Positions 38,272-50,165 of a stretch of 64,000 nt of DNA are shown here, one piece after another. This DNA is from Leptodactylus fallax (taxonomy: Eukaryota; Chordata; Amphibia; Anura; Leptodactylidae), in contig CAMRHE010000028.1 of assembly GCA_947044405.1 (NCBI GenBank), positions 8,738,501 through 8,802,500 of the forward strand. Reading direction: 5' to 3'. Every line of letters starts with the position of its first letter. Position 1 is the stretch's first letter. Made by a program: the position numbers and the translations under genes. The notes under the pieces were generated by a model. That model was given only the letters and a program-made list of their open reading frames with translations, did no database searches and was not told the origin of the DNA.

Positions 38272-38937
38272 GTACACAGTGATGTCACAGTACAGGGATA
38301 ATACACACAGTGATGTCATAGTACAGGGGTAATACACACAGTGATGTCACAGTACAGGGATAATACACACTGTGATGTCACCAGTACAGGGATAATACAG
38401 TGATGTCACAGTACAGGGATAATACACACAGTGATGTCACAGTACAGGAATAATACAGTGATGTCACAGTACAGGGATAATATACACACAGTGATGTCAC
38501 AGTACAGGGATAATACACACAGTGATGTCACAGTATAGGGAAAATATGCACAGTGATGTCATGGTACATGTATAATATATACACTGATGTCATTGTACAG
38601 GATAATACAAAGAGTGATGTCATAGTACAGAGATAATACAGTGATGTAACTGTAAAGGGATAATTTACACAGTGATGTCACAGTACAGGGATAATACACA
38701 GAGTGAGATCACAATACAGGATAATACAAACAGTGATGTCATAATACAAAGATAATAAACACAGTGATGTCACAGTACAGAGATAATATACACAGTGATG
38801 TCACAGTACAGGGATAATATATACAGTGATGTCACAGTACAGAGATAATATATACAGTGATGTCACAGTGCAGAGATAATACACATATTATCACAGTTAT
38901 TTCACAGTACTTGGGGAATATACACAGTGATGTCACA
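38272..38937 (+). repeat. 26-31 bp minisatellite, about 23 copies
   Basis: The unit is 'acacagtgatgtcacagtac' plus 'agggataatac'. Some units drop 'acaca' and are shorter. Nearly every unit contains TGATGTCA, one base from the CRE/ATF site TGACGTCA. Confidence 0.9.
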
Positions 38938-39601
38938 CCCACTATGACATCATAAAGGAATAATTTACACATAAAACGATCACTATGTACACTATGACAT
39001 CACATGATATGAATAAAATAATATTAATGATGTCACTATGGTAATTATGATGTTACAGTAAAGTAATGGAGGTGCAGTAACTTTTTTTTCACATCTCTTT
39101 CCATTATCTATAATTATCACTAATTGCCCTCTAGGTCTGAGTAGAAATGGACCCCTTTAGTTATTGGGCCCAATACCTGCTGTTATGTCTGCCACCCTGG
39201 TAGTTACGGCCATGGGAATTACAGATGTTACAGAGTCAACCAGAACTTCTGCAATTGGTTAAATTGCTGCAGCGTGATATTTTATCACATAAGACAATGA
39301 AAATCAATTGTATAAGTTTGGGTTAACTCAGCTAGATGTGTATATATATATATATATTTATCAGCGACCATCAAGCATGAATGATGTAGATATTTCATAT
39401 TAGTATTTCATAGTGGTGTGGGCTTTGGGCATCAATATGGAGAGGTCAGATCATGAAGTATTGATTGTGGAGGTCAGGCTAGGGTTAGGGTTGGACCAGA
39501 AATCCAACAGACAATAGCAAATTACTGCAACTTTTACAGAGAACACATCACTTAAAAGGACTATAAATAGTTTATAATAATGTAATTCAGGCTGGAGTAT
39601 A
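38938..39601. other. Intergenic, short (TA)n
   Basis: Degenerate continuation of the minisatellite to about 39060. A (TA)n run lies at 39340-39356. No gene. Confidence 0.4.
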
Positions 39602-39659
39602 AAAAGATAGACAGATGGATGGATAGATAGATAGAAGGATAGATAGATATGAAATAGAT

Positions 39660-39705
<46 letters not shown>

Positions 39706-39813
39706 GATAGAACTGCTGCCTGATATTTACTTGTTTGATAGATAGATAATACATAGTTGGATGGATAGATAGATAGATAATACATAGATAGATAGATAAT
39801 ACATAGATAGATG

Positions 39814-39852
<39 letters not shown>

Positions 39853-39885
39853 CATAGATAGATAGATAATACATAGATGATAGAG
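39602..39885 (+). repeat. (GATA)n and (GAAA)n microsatellites
   Basis: Imperfect GATA units flank a 40-bp GAAA run at about 39658-39700. 'gataatacatagatagatag' recurs several times. Minus-strand frames here are only repeat translation. Confidence 0.92.
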
Positions 39886-41299
39886 ATACATTTGCCAATG
39901 CAGCAGATGTTGTCAGCTGACACAATATATAATGAGGTGCAGATATATAATCTGTGATTTTCTATAGGACAGCAGGTATATGCACTAAGTTATCACAATG
40001 AATAAACTAGTTCACTTTCACGCACATTTCCATATAACTGCAGTGTATAGCACCAACGTATTCTCCGTCACAGTATGCAGAATTTGCTCGCCTCTGTCTC
40101 TGTCCCCGGTGCGGATCACAATCTCATTTTCCTACCACACATGTACACGAGCTAGGGACAACTTCATAGGAAGCCAATTAACCTAGCAGCATGGTGCGGC
40201 GCACAATACATCTCATCTCACCTCACTTAATCTTAGTTTTTATTTTTATGGATGGATAGCGAAGTGTAAACGCAGCCCTGTATCATCTGCTGACCTTAGG
40301 CACAGGCCTATCCGAGGCTGCATCTGGCCCAGTGCACAGCTCTACACCGTGTACATTATCAGATCATTACATTATTATCTTACACGTCTTGATCTGCATA
40401 CAATCTTGCATGGTCGGGACATCATACACCTGTTACTATATTGGATTTAGTAGTTCTAGATAAGTGGACTGTCTCATACAGATCTTTCTTTTCTATACAC
40501 TCTTACATATGAGAAGAGTGGGCTACCTGTGACCTCCCTGGCATGTAAAGCCATAAACATCTAGCTTTGCTTTTTTGTAACTCCGATAGATTGTAATGGC
40601 AGGAGCCATACACAAATGTGACCAGCTCTCTCCAGCTTCTCCTATTTGCAATTTTCTTACTTTGTAAAATTTGGTAAAAAAATTATGAAAATACATTCTC
40701 TTAGGTGGAAAAAGGAGAACTTGCTCTAGTACCACCTTTGGGTTGGTAGCTCCCTGTAGATCAATGCCTGGGCTTCCTGAAATTTAGTGGCATAATCTGG
40801 GATTAAGCCGCAATATCTCCTCTAACAGGAAGAGTCGTGCGCATGTGCAGCCAACTATCTCCATATATTAGGTATAACATAATGTATTTGATCCAATATT
40901 CCTTACAGTGTATAGAATGTACCAATTGTTTGATTCCCCTACCGTATGTAGTATTGACATAAACTCCTATAAGAACTTGGTGTGGGGAGTAAAATGATGT
41001 CAGTCACCTCTTGGAGCAGTTTATCACCTCTAAGAATAAAGGGTCAGGCATTAAAATTGAGCAAACCTGACCCTTTTCTTCCCATGACGTCATTTGTAAG
41101 GGATGAGGCGTCACCATACACATTAGATGGTTCGGCTGATTTTAATCTAATACGCTCCTCAATACAGTATTGAAATTACAATACCATGAAGAAAAGCTGT
41201 AAGGTTCTGCAAATCGAGGTAGTCGGTTTTACTAACATCTGCAGATCATCACATCTTCAAGCACCTAGCTTCAAACTGTGATATGTGGGAGGGGCATAA
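39886..41299. other. Intergenic, no feature recognised
   Basis: Little repeat structure apart from 41060-41160, which resembles dispersed frog sequence. Short frames without family signatures. Confidence 0.3.
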
Positions 41300-41339
41300 A
41301 AAATCTGTTTGAAAGCAAAGTTTTTTAGCAACTTGAAAC

Positions 41340-42376
41340 CTCAAAAATCGGATCCAGTGGTGCGGGATGATTGTGTGATGTCTTCTGTTCATCAACGTGG
41401 CCATTATGGCCACTTGTCACCAACTGAGAAGGACAAAGTCATCGAACTGAGAGACCTTAGTTTACCACTCTGGCAGATTACTACGTGGCTAGGCAAAGAT
41501 GTCAGCACTAGTCTACACTGTGTGTCCTGATGGTTGGGAGAGCAACAATGAACTGGAACAGATTGTCTGATTTGAAGAATGGCGCACAATTATCCATTCT
41601 GTACTGCAAGCGAAATTGGACATCACATCCCAAACCTAAGACAGCACACAAACAATCAGAAGGCATTTTCACGACATTAGGTTACAAGCCAGATGTCACA
41701 GTACACAAGAAGATGGCAATGGAGACTCAACTTGAAACCTCAAATGCAGGTCTATCCTCTTCAGTGATGATTCCTGGAATGGAGGTCTATCCTTTTCAGT
41801 GAGGAGTCCTGAAATGGAGGTCTATCCTCTTCAGTGAGGAGTCCTGGAATGGAGGTCTATCCTCTTCAGTGACGAGTCATAGAATGAAGGTCTTTCTTCT
41901 TCAATGAGGAGTCCTGGAATGGAGGTCTATTCTCTTCAGTGATGAGTCCCGCTATTGTCTTGGACACAATGATAGTCAGAGATTGGTCTGAAGACCATGT
42001 GGACAATGCTATGAACAGGTCTCCACAAGGGAACATCACACCAGTCCTACTCCCAGGATTACGGTGTGAGGTGGTATAATGTTCAGTAGTCTGACCCCTC
42101 TAGTCTACATTTCAGGTAAACTGACAGTTCGGTATTACATTGATTTGGTGCTGGAACAGTGGTACGGCTATTTCTCCAAAGTGTCCCAGGAGCCATTTTT
42201 AAGCAGGACAACACTAGGCCATATGTTGCTTGTGCTGCCGTGAGCAGCCTGTGTGGCCTAAACGTGTTACCATGGTCTGCAGCATCTCTGGACTTGTGTC
42301 CCACCAAGCACATCTTGGAAATCATTGGTCAGCAATTGCAAAGGGAGGGGTCAGCAGACAATCCTGACAAGTTTTG
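41340..42376 (+). pseudogene. Degenerate IS630/Tc1-mariner transposase
   Basis: Three frames retain transposase segments. RGHYGHLSPTEKDKVIELRD followed by WLGKDVS is the N-terminal helix-turn-helix. SRYCLGHNDSQ follows an SDES-type motif near 41930-41975. GAIFKQDNTRPYVACAAVSS and a stretch from LPWSAASLDLCPTKHILEI to GQQLQR are the catalytic end, where the usual SPDLSPIEH has decayed. There are several stops and frameshifts. Between 41745 and 41954 a 35-bp segment is amplified. This is a different lineage from the other Tc1 copies here. No terminal inverted repeat was found. Confidence 0.82.
41745..41954 (+). repeat. 35-bp tandem repeat inside the transposase pseudogene
   Basis: Six units of 'tggaggtctatcctcttcag' plus 'tgaggagtcctggaa' occur. 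In the last unit, which joins the downstream coding sequence, it reads as W-R-S-I-L-F-S-D-E-S, the segment with a catalytic aspartate. Confidence 0.88.
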
Positions 42377-42690
42377 AGGCTTGTCTCTGTGCTGTTTGGC
42401 GTATTGAAGGCGAGATTCTTTGTGGCATTTGCGCAGTAATGGCTTTCTTCTAGCAACTCGACCATGCAGCCCATTTTTCTTTAAGTGCCTCCTTATTATG
42501 AATCTTGAAACAGCCACACCGATAGTTTTCAGAGAGTCCTGTATTTCAGCTGATGTTATGTGTGAGTTTTTCTTTGCATCCCAAACAATTTTCCGGGCAG
42601 TTGTGACCGAAATTTTGGTTGGTCTACCTGACCATGGTTTGGTTTCTGGGCATGTTATCAGGCCAAAATCACCAGGGTATGTGAACTTTT
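42377..42690 (-). pseudogene. Tc1 transposase N-terminal fragment of element F
   Basis: PETKPWSGRPTKISVTTARK, then IVWDAKKNSHITSAEIQDSL, then HGRVARRKPLLRKCHKESRL form the linker and second helix-turn-helix of a Tc1 transposase. The frame ends at about HRDKPQN where the element is cut. No catalytic residues remain. Confidence 0.88.
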
Positions 42691-42885
42691 GAACAGGGTC
42701 ATTTTGATGTTTTTGGCTGTCATTATGATTTAAAAAGAGAAAACACAGAAGTTTGACAATAAATGGCTTCAACCAACCACTAACCATGAGTGAAGAAAAA
42801 TTTTTTTGTTATCATTCATATTCTCTGAAAAAAGGCCACAAAACCAAAAAATCTGCCGGGGTATGTAAACTTTTTAGCACAAGTG
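42377..42885 (-). mobile_element. Tc1-like transposon F, 5' half only
   Basis: Reading on the minus strand from TA at 42886-42887, the terminus is 'cacttgtgctaaaaagttta' plus 'cataccccgg'. An inner direct repeat 'aaaagttcacataccctggt' lies about 190 bp in. The transposase N-terminal half follows and stops abruptly at 42377, where sequence from the degenerate transposase begins. Confidence 0.88.
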
Positions 42886-43829
42886 TATATGGTCACCTTT
42901 TGGAAGAGATTTGTTCCAACAATTTATTGTTTAATTTATGGCATTGCCACCCAGAACAACATCCTTTAAAGACCAACTGTGAAAGACAAGATGCAAAGAA
43001 AGTGACTTCCCCAAAAGAGGAACCCCCCCCAAACCACCTACAGATACCTTTGAAGAATACTAACCTGTTTGAACAGGTCACCAGACTGTCGTGGTCATGC
43101 TTTCACTTCTGCAGGCTGAGGTCTGCCATCATGGTGAAGTGAATTGTCCTCAATATGTGCAATACAACAATGATGAGTTAAAGATCATGGGCACCTCCAA
43201 ATTTTTAGACATATGTCATACCCATCCATAATTTGCACACATCCAAAATGTCTCCCAATCTAAAGCTTAAGTAGCACACATGACCTCTTCATCAGACTCT
43301 CAATTAATCCAGACCCAAAAATGAATTCAGAGCTGAAAACTATTTCAGACCCCAGATGTAAGACTCCAAAATTAATTCACACCCCAGACCCTGAAGGACA
43401 TCAGTACTGACCTACACACTCTGGAAAAGGAGGGGGCCGAAAAAAAATACAACCGCCATTACTGGAAACCAGTCTGCGAAACCCAGGAACCCTGCTACGG
43501 AGTGGCAGAACCCACTTTTGGTGCTATGGCCAGCTTTAAATATGGCAGAGCAAAATTTCTAAAAAAAATTAAGAGCCGTGAATACCTCAAGGACTTGTAC
43601 TGGTCAGTGATTTTTTCTTCATTGAGATTATATTCTATTATGTATATATTAAATGTATGTGTAAAATCTAATGGGAAATCTAGGGTTAATCCTATCTCAG
43701 ACGAGGTGTGGGATGTGTGCTAGAATATAAGTTTTCTGAGTTGCGGCAAGTAATATAGAATCTTTCCATACGGAATTATTTTTACTGATTTATAAGAAAA
43801 ATACTTAGACGAAGGAAAATACGAATAGA
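42886..43829. other. Intergenic, no feature recognised
   Basis: 43160-43420 contains repeated 'cagacccc' and 'aattaatcc' words but no clear repeat unit. Short frames without signature. Confidence 0.3.
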
Positions 43830-44170
43830 CCCTGAAAAGAAAAAAAAAATAGAGAGAAGAGGGAAAGAAAGAGAAAAGCAGCAGGCTGATTATGAGGTGT
43901 CAAAACTGCCAGGAGCAAGGAGGTGATAGCAATCAGGGGTGAGAAGAGTGCGGCATCCGTACGGGGCAGCTAATTATCCGTCTCATTTGAGGAGCAGCGT
44001 CTGAGGCAGCAGCGTCCTCTGGCTGAGCTGTGACAGATTGTAGTGCTGAGAGGTAGCTACGTGCAGTGCACTGAGCTGCATGCTAATAAGACCATGCACT
44101 GCCCCGCTCACTCGCCCAGGGACTGGGGCAGCCCCGACTCTGGGGGCCAGTACAACATCTCAGTCACTGC
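43830..44170. other. Possible conserved non-coding element
   Basis: This stretch lacks the repeat motifs that fill its surroundings and is richer in G/C. It contains 'gattatgaggtgtcaaaact' (AGGTGTCA is a T-box-like half site) and 'gcagctaattatccgtct' (TAATTA core). Function is inference only. Confidence 0.25.
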
Positions 44171-45109
44171 TTACAAGGCTCGGAAACCGCTGCAATATCT
44201 CCATGTTGTTCTTCTGCCCCTTTGCATTGTCTTCTGTAGGCCTCATTCACATTTGTGGGTTTGTTATGTTTTTGAACACATTTCTTATTGGCAAAATTAA
44301 GAAATCCTGTTGATTGCAACTTTTTTTTTAAATATGTGTCCCATTTTCTAGTGCAGATATGATATACGCAGTGATATATAGGTATAGATCTATCACAGTA
44401 TTTGACAGCTTCCAGATGTGCCCAGTTAATACAGAACATAGTTTTGAAATTATTATTGCAACTAGTATATTATTGCAATTAGTGTAACCCGGGCACTCAC
44501 AGTCTGGACTCACGCATCGGTGGGATGATGTGCAATATGGCATTCACCTGGTCACACCCAGTGCCACAGCTTACATGGAGCAACCACCCAGCCACACCAC
44601 CACCTTCACGTACAGGTCGCCCACTGGAGCTCTTTGTGGGTGACACCAGAGATGCCTCTGCCTCACTGTAGGGCCCTTTACATAAGCCTGATACAGCTGA
44701 TCGGTCAAAGCAGCTCTCTGGGCCATCAGCGATAGACGCCATGCTCCGTGGACCCCAGATTCCTAATGTCGCTAGAGCACTTCTATTGGACTAGGTCTGG
44801 ATTTCATTAGCTGAATGTAAACTTTCAGGGACAGAAAATTAAGAGGAATTTGAAGCGGTCATTCACCTCAAATTCTTCACTCCTTTCCATCCTTCTGCTC
44901 TCTGCCGCGGCTTTTACTCACTGAGTAGCCTCAGATAAATGGGGATAACCTGCTGATTCTGCGGATTCCGTGGATTCTGTGGCTGATCAGCCCTGGAATC
45001 TACAGCAAGATCAAACAGGATACTTTAGATCACCCCATAAATTATAGTACAAGAAGAGTACCCAAATAAATAATACTGCCAATGGTCATGTAATGCTTCC
45101 CATCATATA
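44171..45109. other. Intergenic, no feature recognised
   Basis: 44540-44760 is moderately GC-rich ('accaccttcacgtacaggtc') with no open frame of recognised family. Nothing further. Confidence 0.3.
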
Positions 45110-45483
45110 TAGGTGCATCTCAATAAATTAGAATATCTTTGAAACATTTATTTCTTTCAGTAATTGAATTAAAAAAGTGACCTCCTATATTTTCTAGATT
45201 CTTTACACACAGAGTCTTCTATTTCAAGTGTTTTATTTCTGTAAATGTTGATTATGGATTACAGGTAATGAAAACCCAAATCTAAGGAAATGAGAATATT
45301 GTAAAAAAGTTCAGTATTGTAAATTCAGTGTCACCTGCCAAGGTTTCCTAAGCCTTTACATGGTCCCTCAGTCTGGTTCAGTAGGACACACCATCATGGA
45401 AGACGCTGATTATGGATTGTATTACTGAATTACTGAAATTAATGAATGTTTCAAAGATATTCTAATTTATTGAGATGCATCTG
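45110..45483. repeat. 374-bp MITE with 40-bp inverted ends, TA target
   Basis: The ends are '(c/t)ag(a/g)tgcatctcaata' followed by 'aattagaatatctttgaaac', and the same inverted at the right. TA flanks both sides (45108-45109, 45484-45485). No coding content. The superfamily is likely Tc1/mariner because of the TA duplication. Confidence 0.85.
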
Positions 45484-45529
45484 TAGCTATACAGTATAAT
45501 GTAAGATCTGTGTTGTCAACAGCCATCAC

Positions 45530-45860
45530 AATATATATATGTATATTTATATATACACTACATACATATACAGTATAAATATGCACTACATACATGGCCA
45601 ATGTATACATACACTACACACACATATATATATATATACCCAGTATATATAATGTATATACACACACTACATACATATACAATATAAACATGCAATACAT
45701 ACATATACAGTATAAATATGCACTACATACATGGCCAGTGTATACATACACTACATATATATATACAGTATATATAATGTATATACACACACTACATACA
45801 TATACAATATAAACATGCAATACATACATATATAGTATATACAGTACATACACTACATGC
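45530..45860 (+). repeat. ATAC/TATA-rich tandem repeat, unit about 138 bp
   Basis: The block from 'cactacatacatggccaatg' at about 45583 recurs at 45721 with small changes; smaller 'actacatacatata' words repeat within. Frames rich in Y, V and I are translation of the repeat. Confidence 0.85.
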
Positions 45861-47321
45861 TTTATATCCAGTCCCTTTACCTAACATGATGCCACAGTAA
45901 GCACAGGCTTGTTTCCCACAATGTCCCTTTAGAACTCCTCTCCAGGCACAGCTCCTCGGTATCATTGGTGCTCGCCCCTTATCTGTGGTACCTGGAAGAT
46001 ACCTCCATTAATATCAATGACAGTCTCAGTACATTCAGGAAAACGGCAGCAAAATAACAGAACAAACAACACTTCTCCTGGGCTGACAACGTGTCTTGGG
46101 CAGGGACTCCACGTACAACCACTATGACCCCCATATAGGGTCACTGTTTAAGGAGGTTAACCCCTGGCCCATAGACCTCAGCTGCTAAGAGTTTGTGCAG
46201 CTCTCTCGCACTACCTCAGTACTGGTGATCTGCGGAGATCCCAGGTGTGGGACTCCTTCAGATGATGGCCTATCCTAAGGATAGGTCATGCATCTTAGAA
46301 ACTGGATAACCTCTTTAAATAATGGGGATGCCCCCAATGAGCACCAAAGATTACTAGAAGGCCATGGTAGCGATGCAAGTCTCTGAGACACTTCTCTTTT
46401 GGACTATGTCGCATTTCAGTCTATGGCTTACGTTAGGTTCACACTAGCATTCAGCTCTCCATCATTTGGGTCCGTATGGGGAACCAAAAGACGGATTTCC
46501 TGTCTTTTTAGAAAGCGTTGACCTGCGGAAACCCACAGACCCCATAGACTATATAGATTTACAAGACTTTTCTCTCCTAAGATTTTAGGCAGAATCTGCG
46601 ACAGATGTGAACTTAGCCTAAAAGCCATCAGGAGACTGTTACTTACTTTTAGTAACTGATATTCGCACTGGTTGGATCCTCAGCGGTCAGATACTGAATG
46701 AATCTCCTCACAATACACCATCAATGTCTATGCTGAGAACAATACTTTAAGTCTATGAAAATAGTTAATAATGCTTAATTTTGAAAAAAAAAAGGGTCAT
46801 ATGGAGCAATCTTTGTGCAGTCTGTTGTCAAGGAAACAGTTTTGCTCTTGCTATACTGCGCCTAACTACATCATGTACTGTAACAACCCCGCTTCACGCA
46901 TGCTTATACTGTGTATGAGGACTGATGGATGATTGATTTATTGAGCTTTTCTGACTTTTCTACGTCTTACGTTCTTATTTCTCATATTTTACTGTAACTC
47001 CATGTACAGGATTATAGGCAGGCACTTGTAGTTCTTACCTAAGAAAGTCTACAACTCATCAAGTAGATAAAATATTAAGGCTATGGACACATGGGATGGG
47101 TCTGCTATGATTTCTTCATAGCTTTCACTTGCGATAACTGGGTGGATGACTCTGCTGTCCACTAGAGAAGGGAGAACCGATTTGGTCCAAGTTGGGTTTG
47201 ACCTGAATTTTATAAATTGTTCAGTTTTGTCTCAAACGAATTTGTCTCGGATGAACTAAGATGGCCATCGTGACATGCATTTCAGTAATTTATTATACTC
47301 TGCGGTGATACTACTATACTG
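45861..47321. other. Intergenic with repeat fragments
   Basis: 46250-46320 carries a fragment of the 'gacctatcc.aggata' MITE. 46430-46620 is a dispersed repeat ('taggttcacactagcattca', 'accccatagactatatag'). 47160-47300 is a fragment of the family at 24640-25745. Confidence 0.4.
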
Positions 47322-49223
47322 CTGCAGGGCTGGGGTGATATGCTGGTTCTGGTGACACTAACCTATTTATCTGCAGGGCTGGGGTGATATGCTGGTTCTG
47401 GTGACACTAACCTATCTATCTGCAGGGCTGGGGTGATATGCTGGTTCTGGTGACACTAACCTATCTATCTGCAGGGCTGGGGTGATATGCTAGTTCTGGT
47501 GACACTAACCTATCTATCTGCAGGGCTGGGGTGATATGCTGGTTCTAGTGATACTAACCTATCTATCTGCAGGGCTGGGGTGATATTCTGGTTCTGGTGA
47601 CACTAACCTATCTATCTGCAGGGCTGTGCTGATATGCTGGTTCTGGTGACACTAACTTATCTATCTGCAGGGCTGGGGTGATATGCTGGTTCTGGTGACA
47701 CTAACCTATCTATCTGCAGGGCTGGGGTGATATGCTGGTTCTGGTGACCCTAACCTATCTATCTGCAGGGCTGGGGTGATATGCTGGGGTCTGGTGACAC
47801 TAACCTATCTATCTGCAGGGCTGGGGTGATATGCTAGTTCTGGTGACACTAACCTATCTATCTGCAGGGCTGGGGTGATATGCTGGTACTGGTGACACTA
47901 ACCTATCTATCTGCAGGGCTGAGGTGATATGCTGGTTCTGATGACTATAACCTATCTATCTGCAGGGCTGGGGTGATATGCTGGCTCTGGTGACACTAAC
48001 CTATCTGCAGGGCTGGGGTGATATCCTGGTTCTGGTGACACTAACCTATCTATCTGCAGGGCTGGGGTGATATGCTGGTTCTGGTGACTCTAACTCATCT
48101 ATCTGCAGGGCTGGGCTGATATGCTGGTTCTGGTGACACTAACCTATCTATCTGCAGGGCTGGGGTGATATGCTGGTTCTGGTGACACTAACCTATCTAT
48201 CTGCAGGGCTGGGGTGATATGCTGGTTCTGGTGACACTAACCTATCTATCTGCAGGGCTGGGGTGATATGCTGGCCCTGGTGATACTAACCTATCTATCT
48301 GCAGGGCTGGGCTGATATGCTGGTTCTGGTGACACTAACCTATCTATCTGCAGGGCTGGGGTGATATGCTGGTTCTGGTGACACTAACCTATCTATCTGC
48401 AGGGCTGGGGTGATATGCTGGTTCTGGTGACCCTAACCTATCTATCTGCAGGGCTGGGGTGATATGCTGGTTCTGGTGACACTAACCTATCTATCTGCAG
48501 GGCTGGGGTGATATGCTAGTTCTGGTGACACTAACCTATCTATCTGCAGGGCTGGGGTGATATGCTGGTACTGGTGACACTAACCTATCTATCTGCAGGG
48601 CTGAGGTGATATGCTGGTTCTGATGACTATAACCTATCTATCTGCAGGGCTGGGGTGATATGCTGGCTCTGATGACACTAACCTATCTGCAGGGCTGGGG
48701 TGATATGCTGGTTCTGGTGACACTAACCTATCTATCTGCAGGGCTGGGGTGATATGCTGGTTCTGGTGACTCTAACTCATCTATCTGCAGGGCTGGGCTG
48801 ATATGCTGGTTCTGGTGACACTAACCTATCTATCTGCAGGGCTGGGGTGATATGCTGGTTCTGGTGACACTAACCTATCTATCTGCAGGGCTGGGGTGAT
48901 ATGCTGGTTCTGGTGACACTAACCTATCTATCTGCAGGGCTGGGGTGATATGCTGGCCCTGGTGATACTAACCTATCTATCTGCAGGGCTGGGCTGATAT
49001 GCTGGTTCTGGTGACACTAACCTATCTATCTGCAGGGCTGGGGTGATATGCTGGTTCTGGTGACACTAACCTATCTATCTGCAGGGCTGGGGTGATATGC
49101 TGGTTCTGGTGACACTAACCTATCTATCTGCAGGGCTGGGGTGATATGCTGGTTCTGGTGACACTAACCTATCTATCTGCAGGGCTGGGGTGATATGCTG
49201 GTTCTGGTGACACTAACCTATCT
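47322..49223 (+). repeat. 49-bp satellite-like array, about 39 copies
   Basis: The unit is 'ctgcagggctggggtgatat', 'gctggttctggtgacactaa', 'cctatctat'. Each unit carries a PstI site. Variants recur in the same order about 682 bp apart ('gtgaccctaac', 'gctagttctgg', 'gctggtactgg', 'gctgaggtgat', a short unit lacking 8 bp, 'gactctaactc', 'ctggccctggtg'), so a 14-unit block was duplicated. Flanking sequence is not repeated. Confidence 0.96.
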
Positions 49224-49822
49224 TTGGGGCTGGTGACACACCCCCTTTAAGGAATCCTACTAATGTAAAGTCATTGTCACCCCCTTTAAGTAACACCCAG
49301 TTTTGAGCTCTGTTTACCATTTTCGTGCTCAGCCTATAAATCTCCTTAAAAAAAAAAACTAACAATAAAGTTCTTGGAATCTTAAATAGTTCTGTTAGGA
49401 AGTAATACTAATTAAACTGCTCAATTGTTTCATGAAGGATAAAAAAAAAAAATAAAAACAAAAAAAATTCCTATTCTGTAAGTGAACATGAGAAAAATAC
49501 AATCATTTTGGTAATTAAAACAGTAGGTGTGATTTTCAGACAGCCCTTGCAAGCTTGGTTACGTGGATGAACACGATGAAGGAGATTCATGTGAGGATTG
49601 TGATGTCTAAAGTGCCCTATTGTAATAAGCCATCTGTTATAATTACAGCTTGTCACAGCACATAACTGTAAGCAGGGAAACTATCCACATTGTATAATGG
49701 ATCACACAATAAACATATCATATGGACAGGCCTAAAGGATAACCAAGTATGTGGGTGTTCAGAGCGCATACACAACAGTAATAATGTGCCGAATGCTGAT
49801 ATGATGCGCGGCTCATTGTACG
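49224..49822. other. Intergenic, no feature recognised
   Basis: A-rich runs at 49348-49360 and 49441-49467. Short frames only. Confidence 0.3.
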
Positions 49823-50165
49823 AGAAACAAAGAATAGCGGCCCACATTTACTAAGAGTTAGATGGTGTAAACCTAGTCTACAAATACGCCAGATTTATCG
49901 CACTGTAAGATCACTGTACAAGAAACCTCCCAAGTGAGTGTTATCTCACTGTACAAGAAACAAAGAATAATGGCCCACATTTATTAAGAGCTAGACGGTG
50001 GAAACATAGTCTACAAATACGCCAGATTTATCTCACTCTTAGCTCACTGTACAAGAAACCTCCCAAGTGAGCGTTAGCTTACTATTCAAGAAAAGACCCC
50101 ATTTACTAAGGGTTTAACAGTGTAAACTTAGCCTGAAAATACACCAGATTTGTCACAGTGGCGGA
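49823..50165 (+). repeat. Tandem repeat of about 130 bp, 2.5 copies
   Basis: 'agaaacaaagaata', 'ggcccacattta', 'ctacaaatacgccagattta' and 'tgtacaagaaacctcccaag' occur in that order twice, then a diverged third partial copy. Confidence 0.85.

Noticed and set aside
39561..39925. Minus-strand frames of 112-120 codons rich in S, I, Y and F
   Set aside because: Translation of GATA/GAAA microsatellites.
45594..45853. Frames rich in Y, I and V
   Set aside because: Translation of ATAC/TATA repeats.
47322..49223. Regularly spaced repeats resembling a CRISPR array
   Set aside because: The whole 49-bp unit is repeated without unique spacers, and the DNA is vertebrate.
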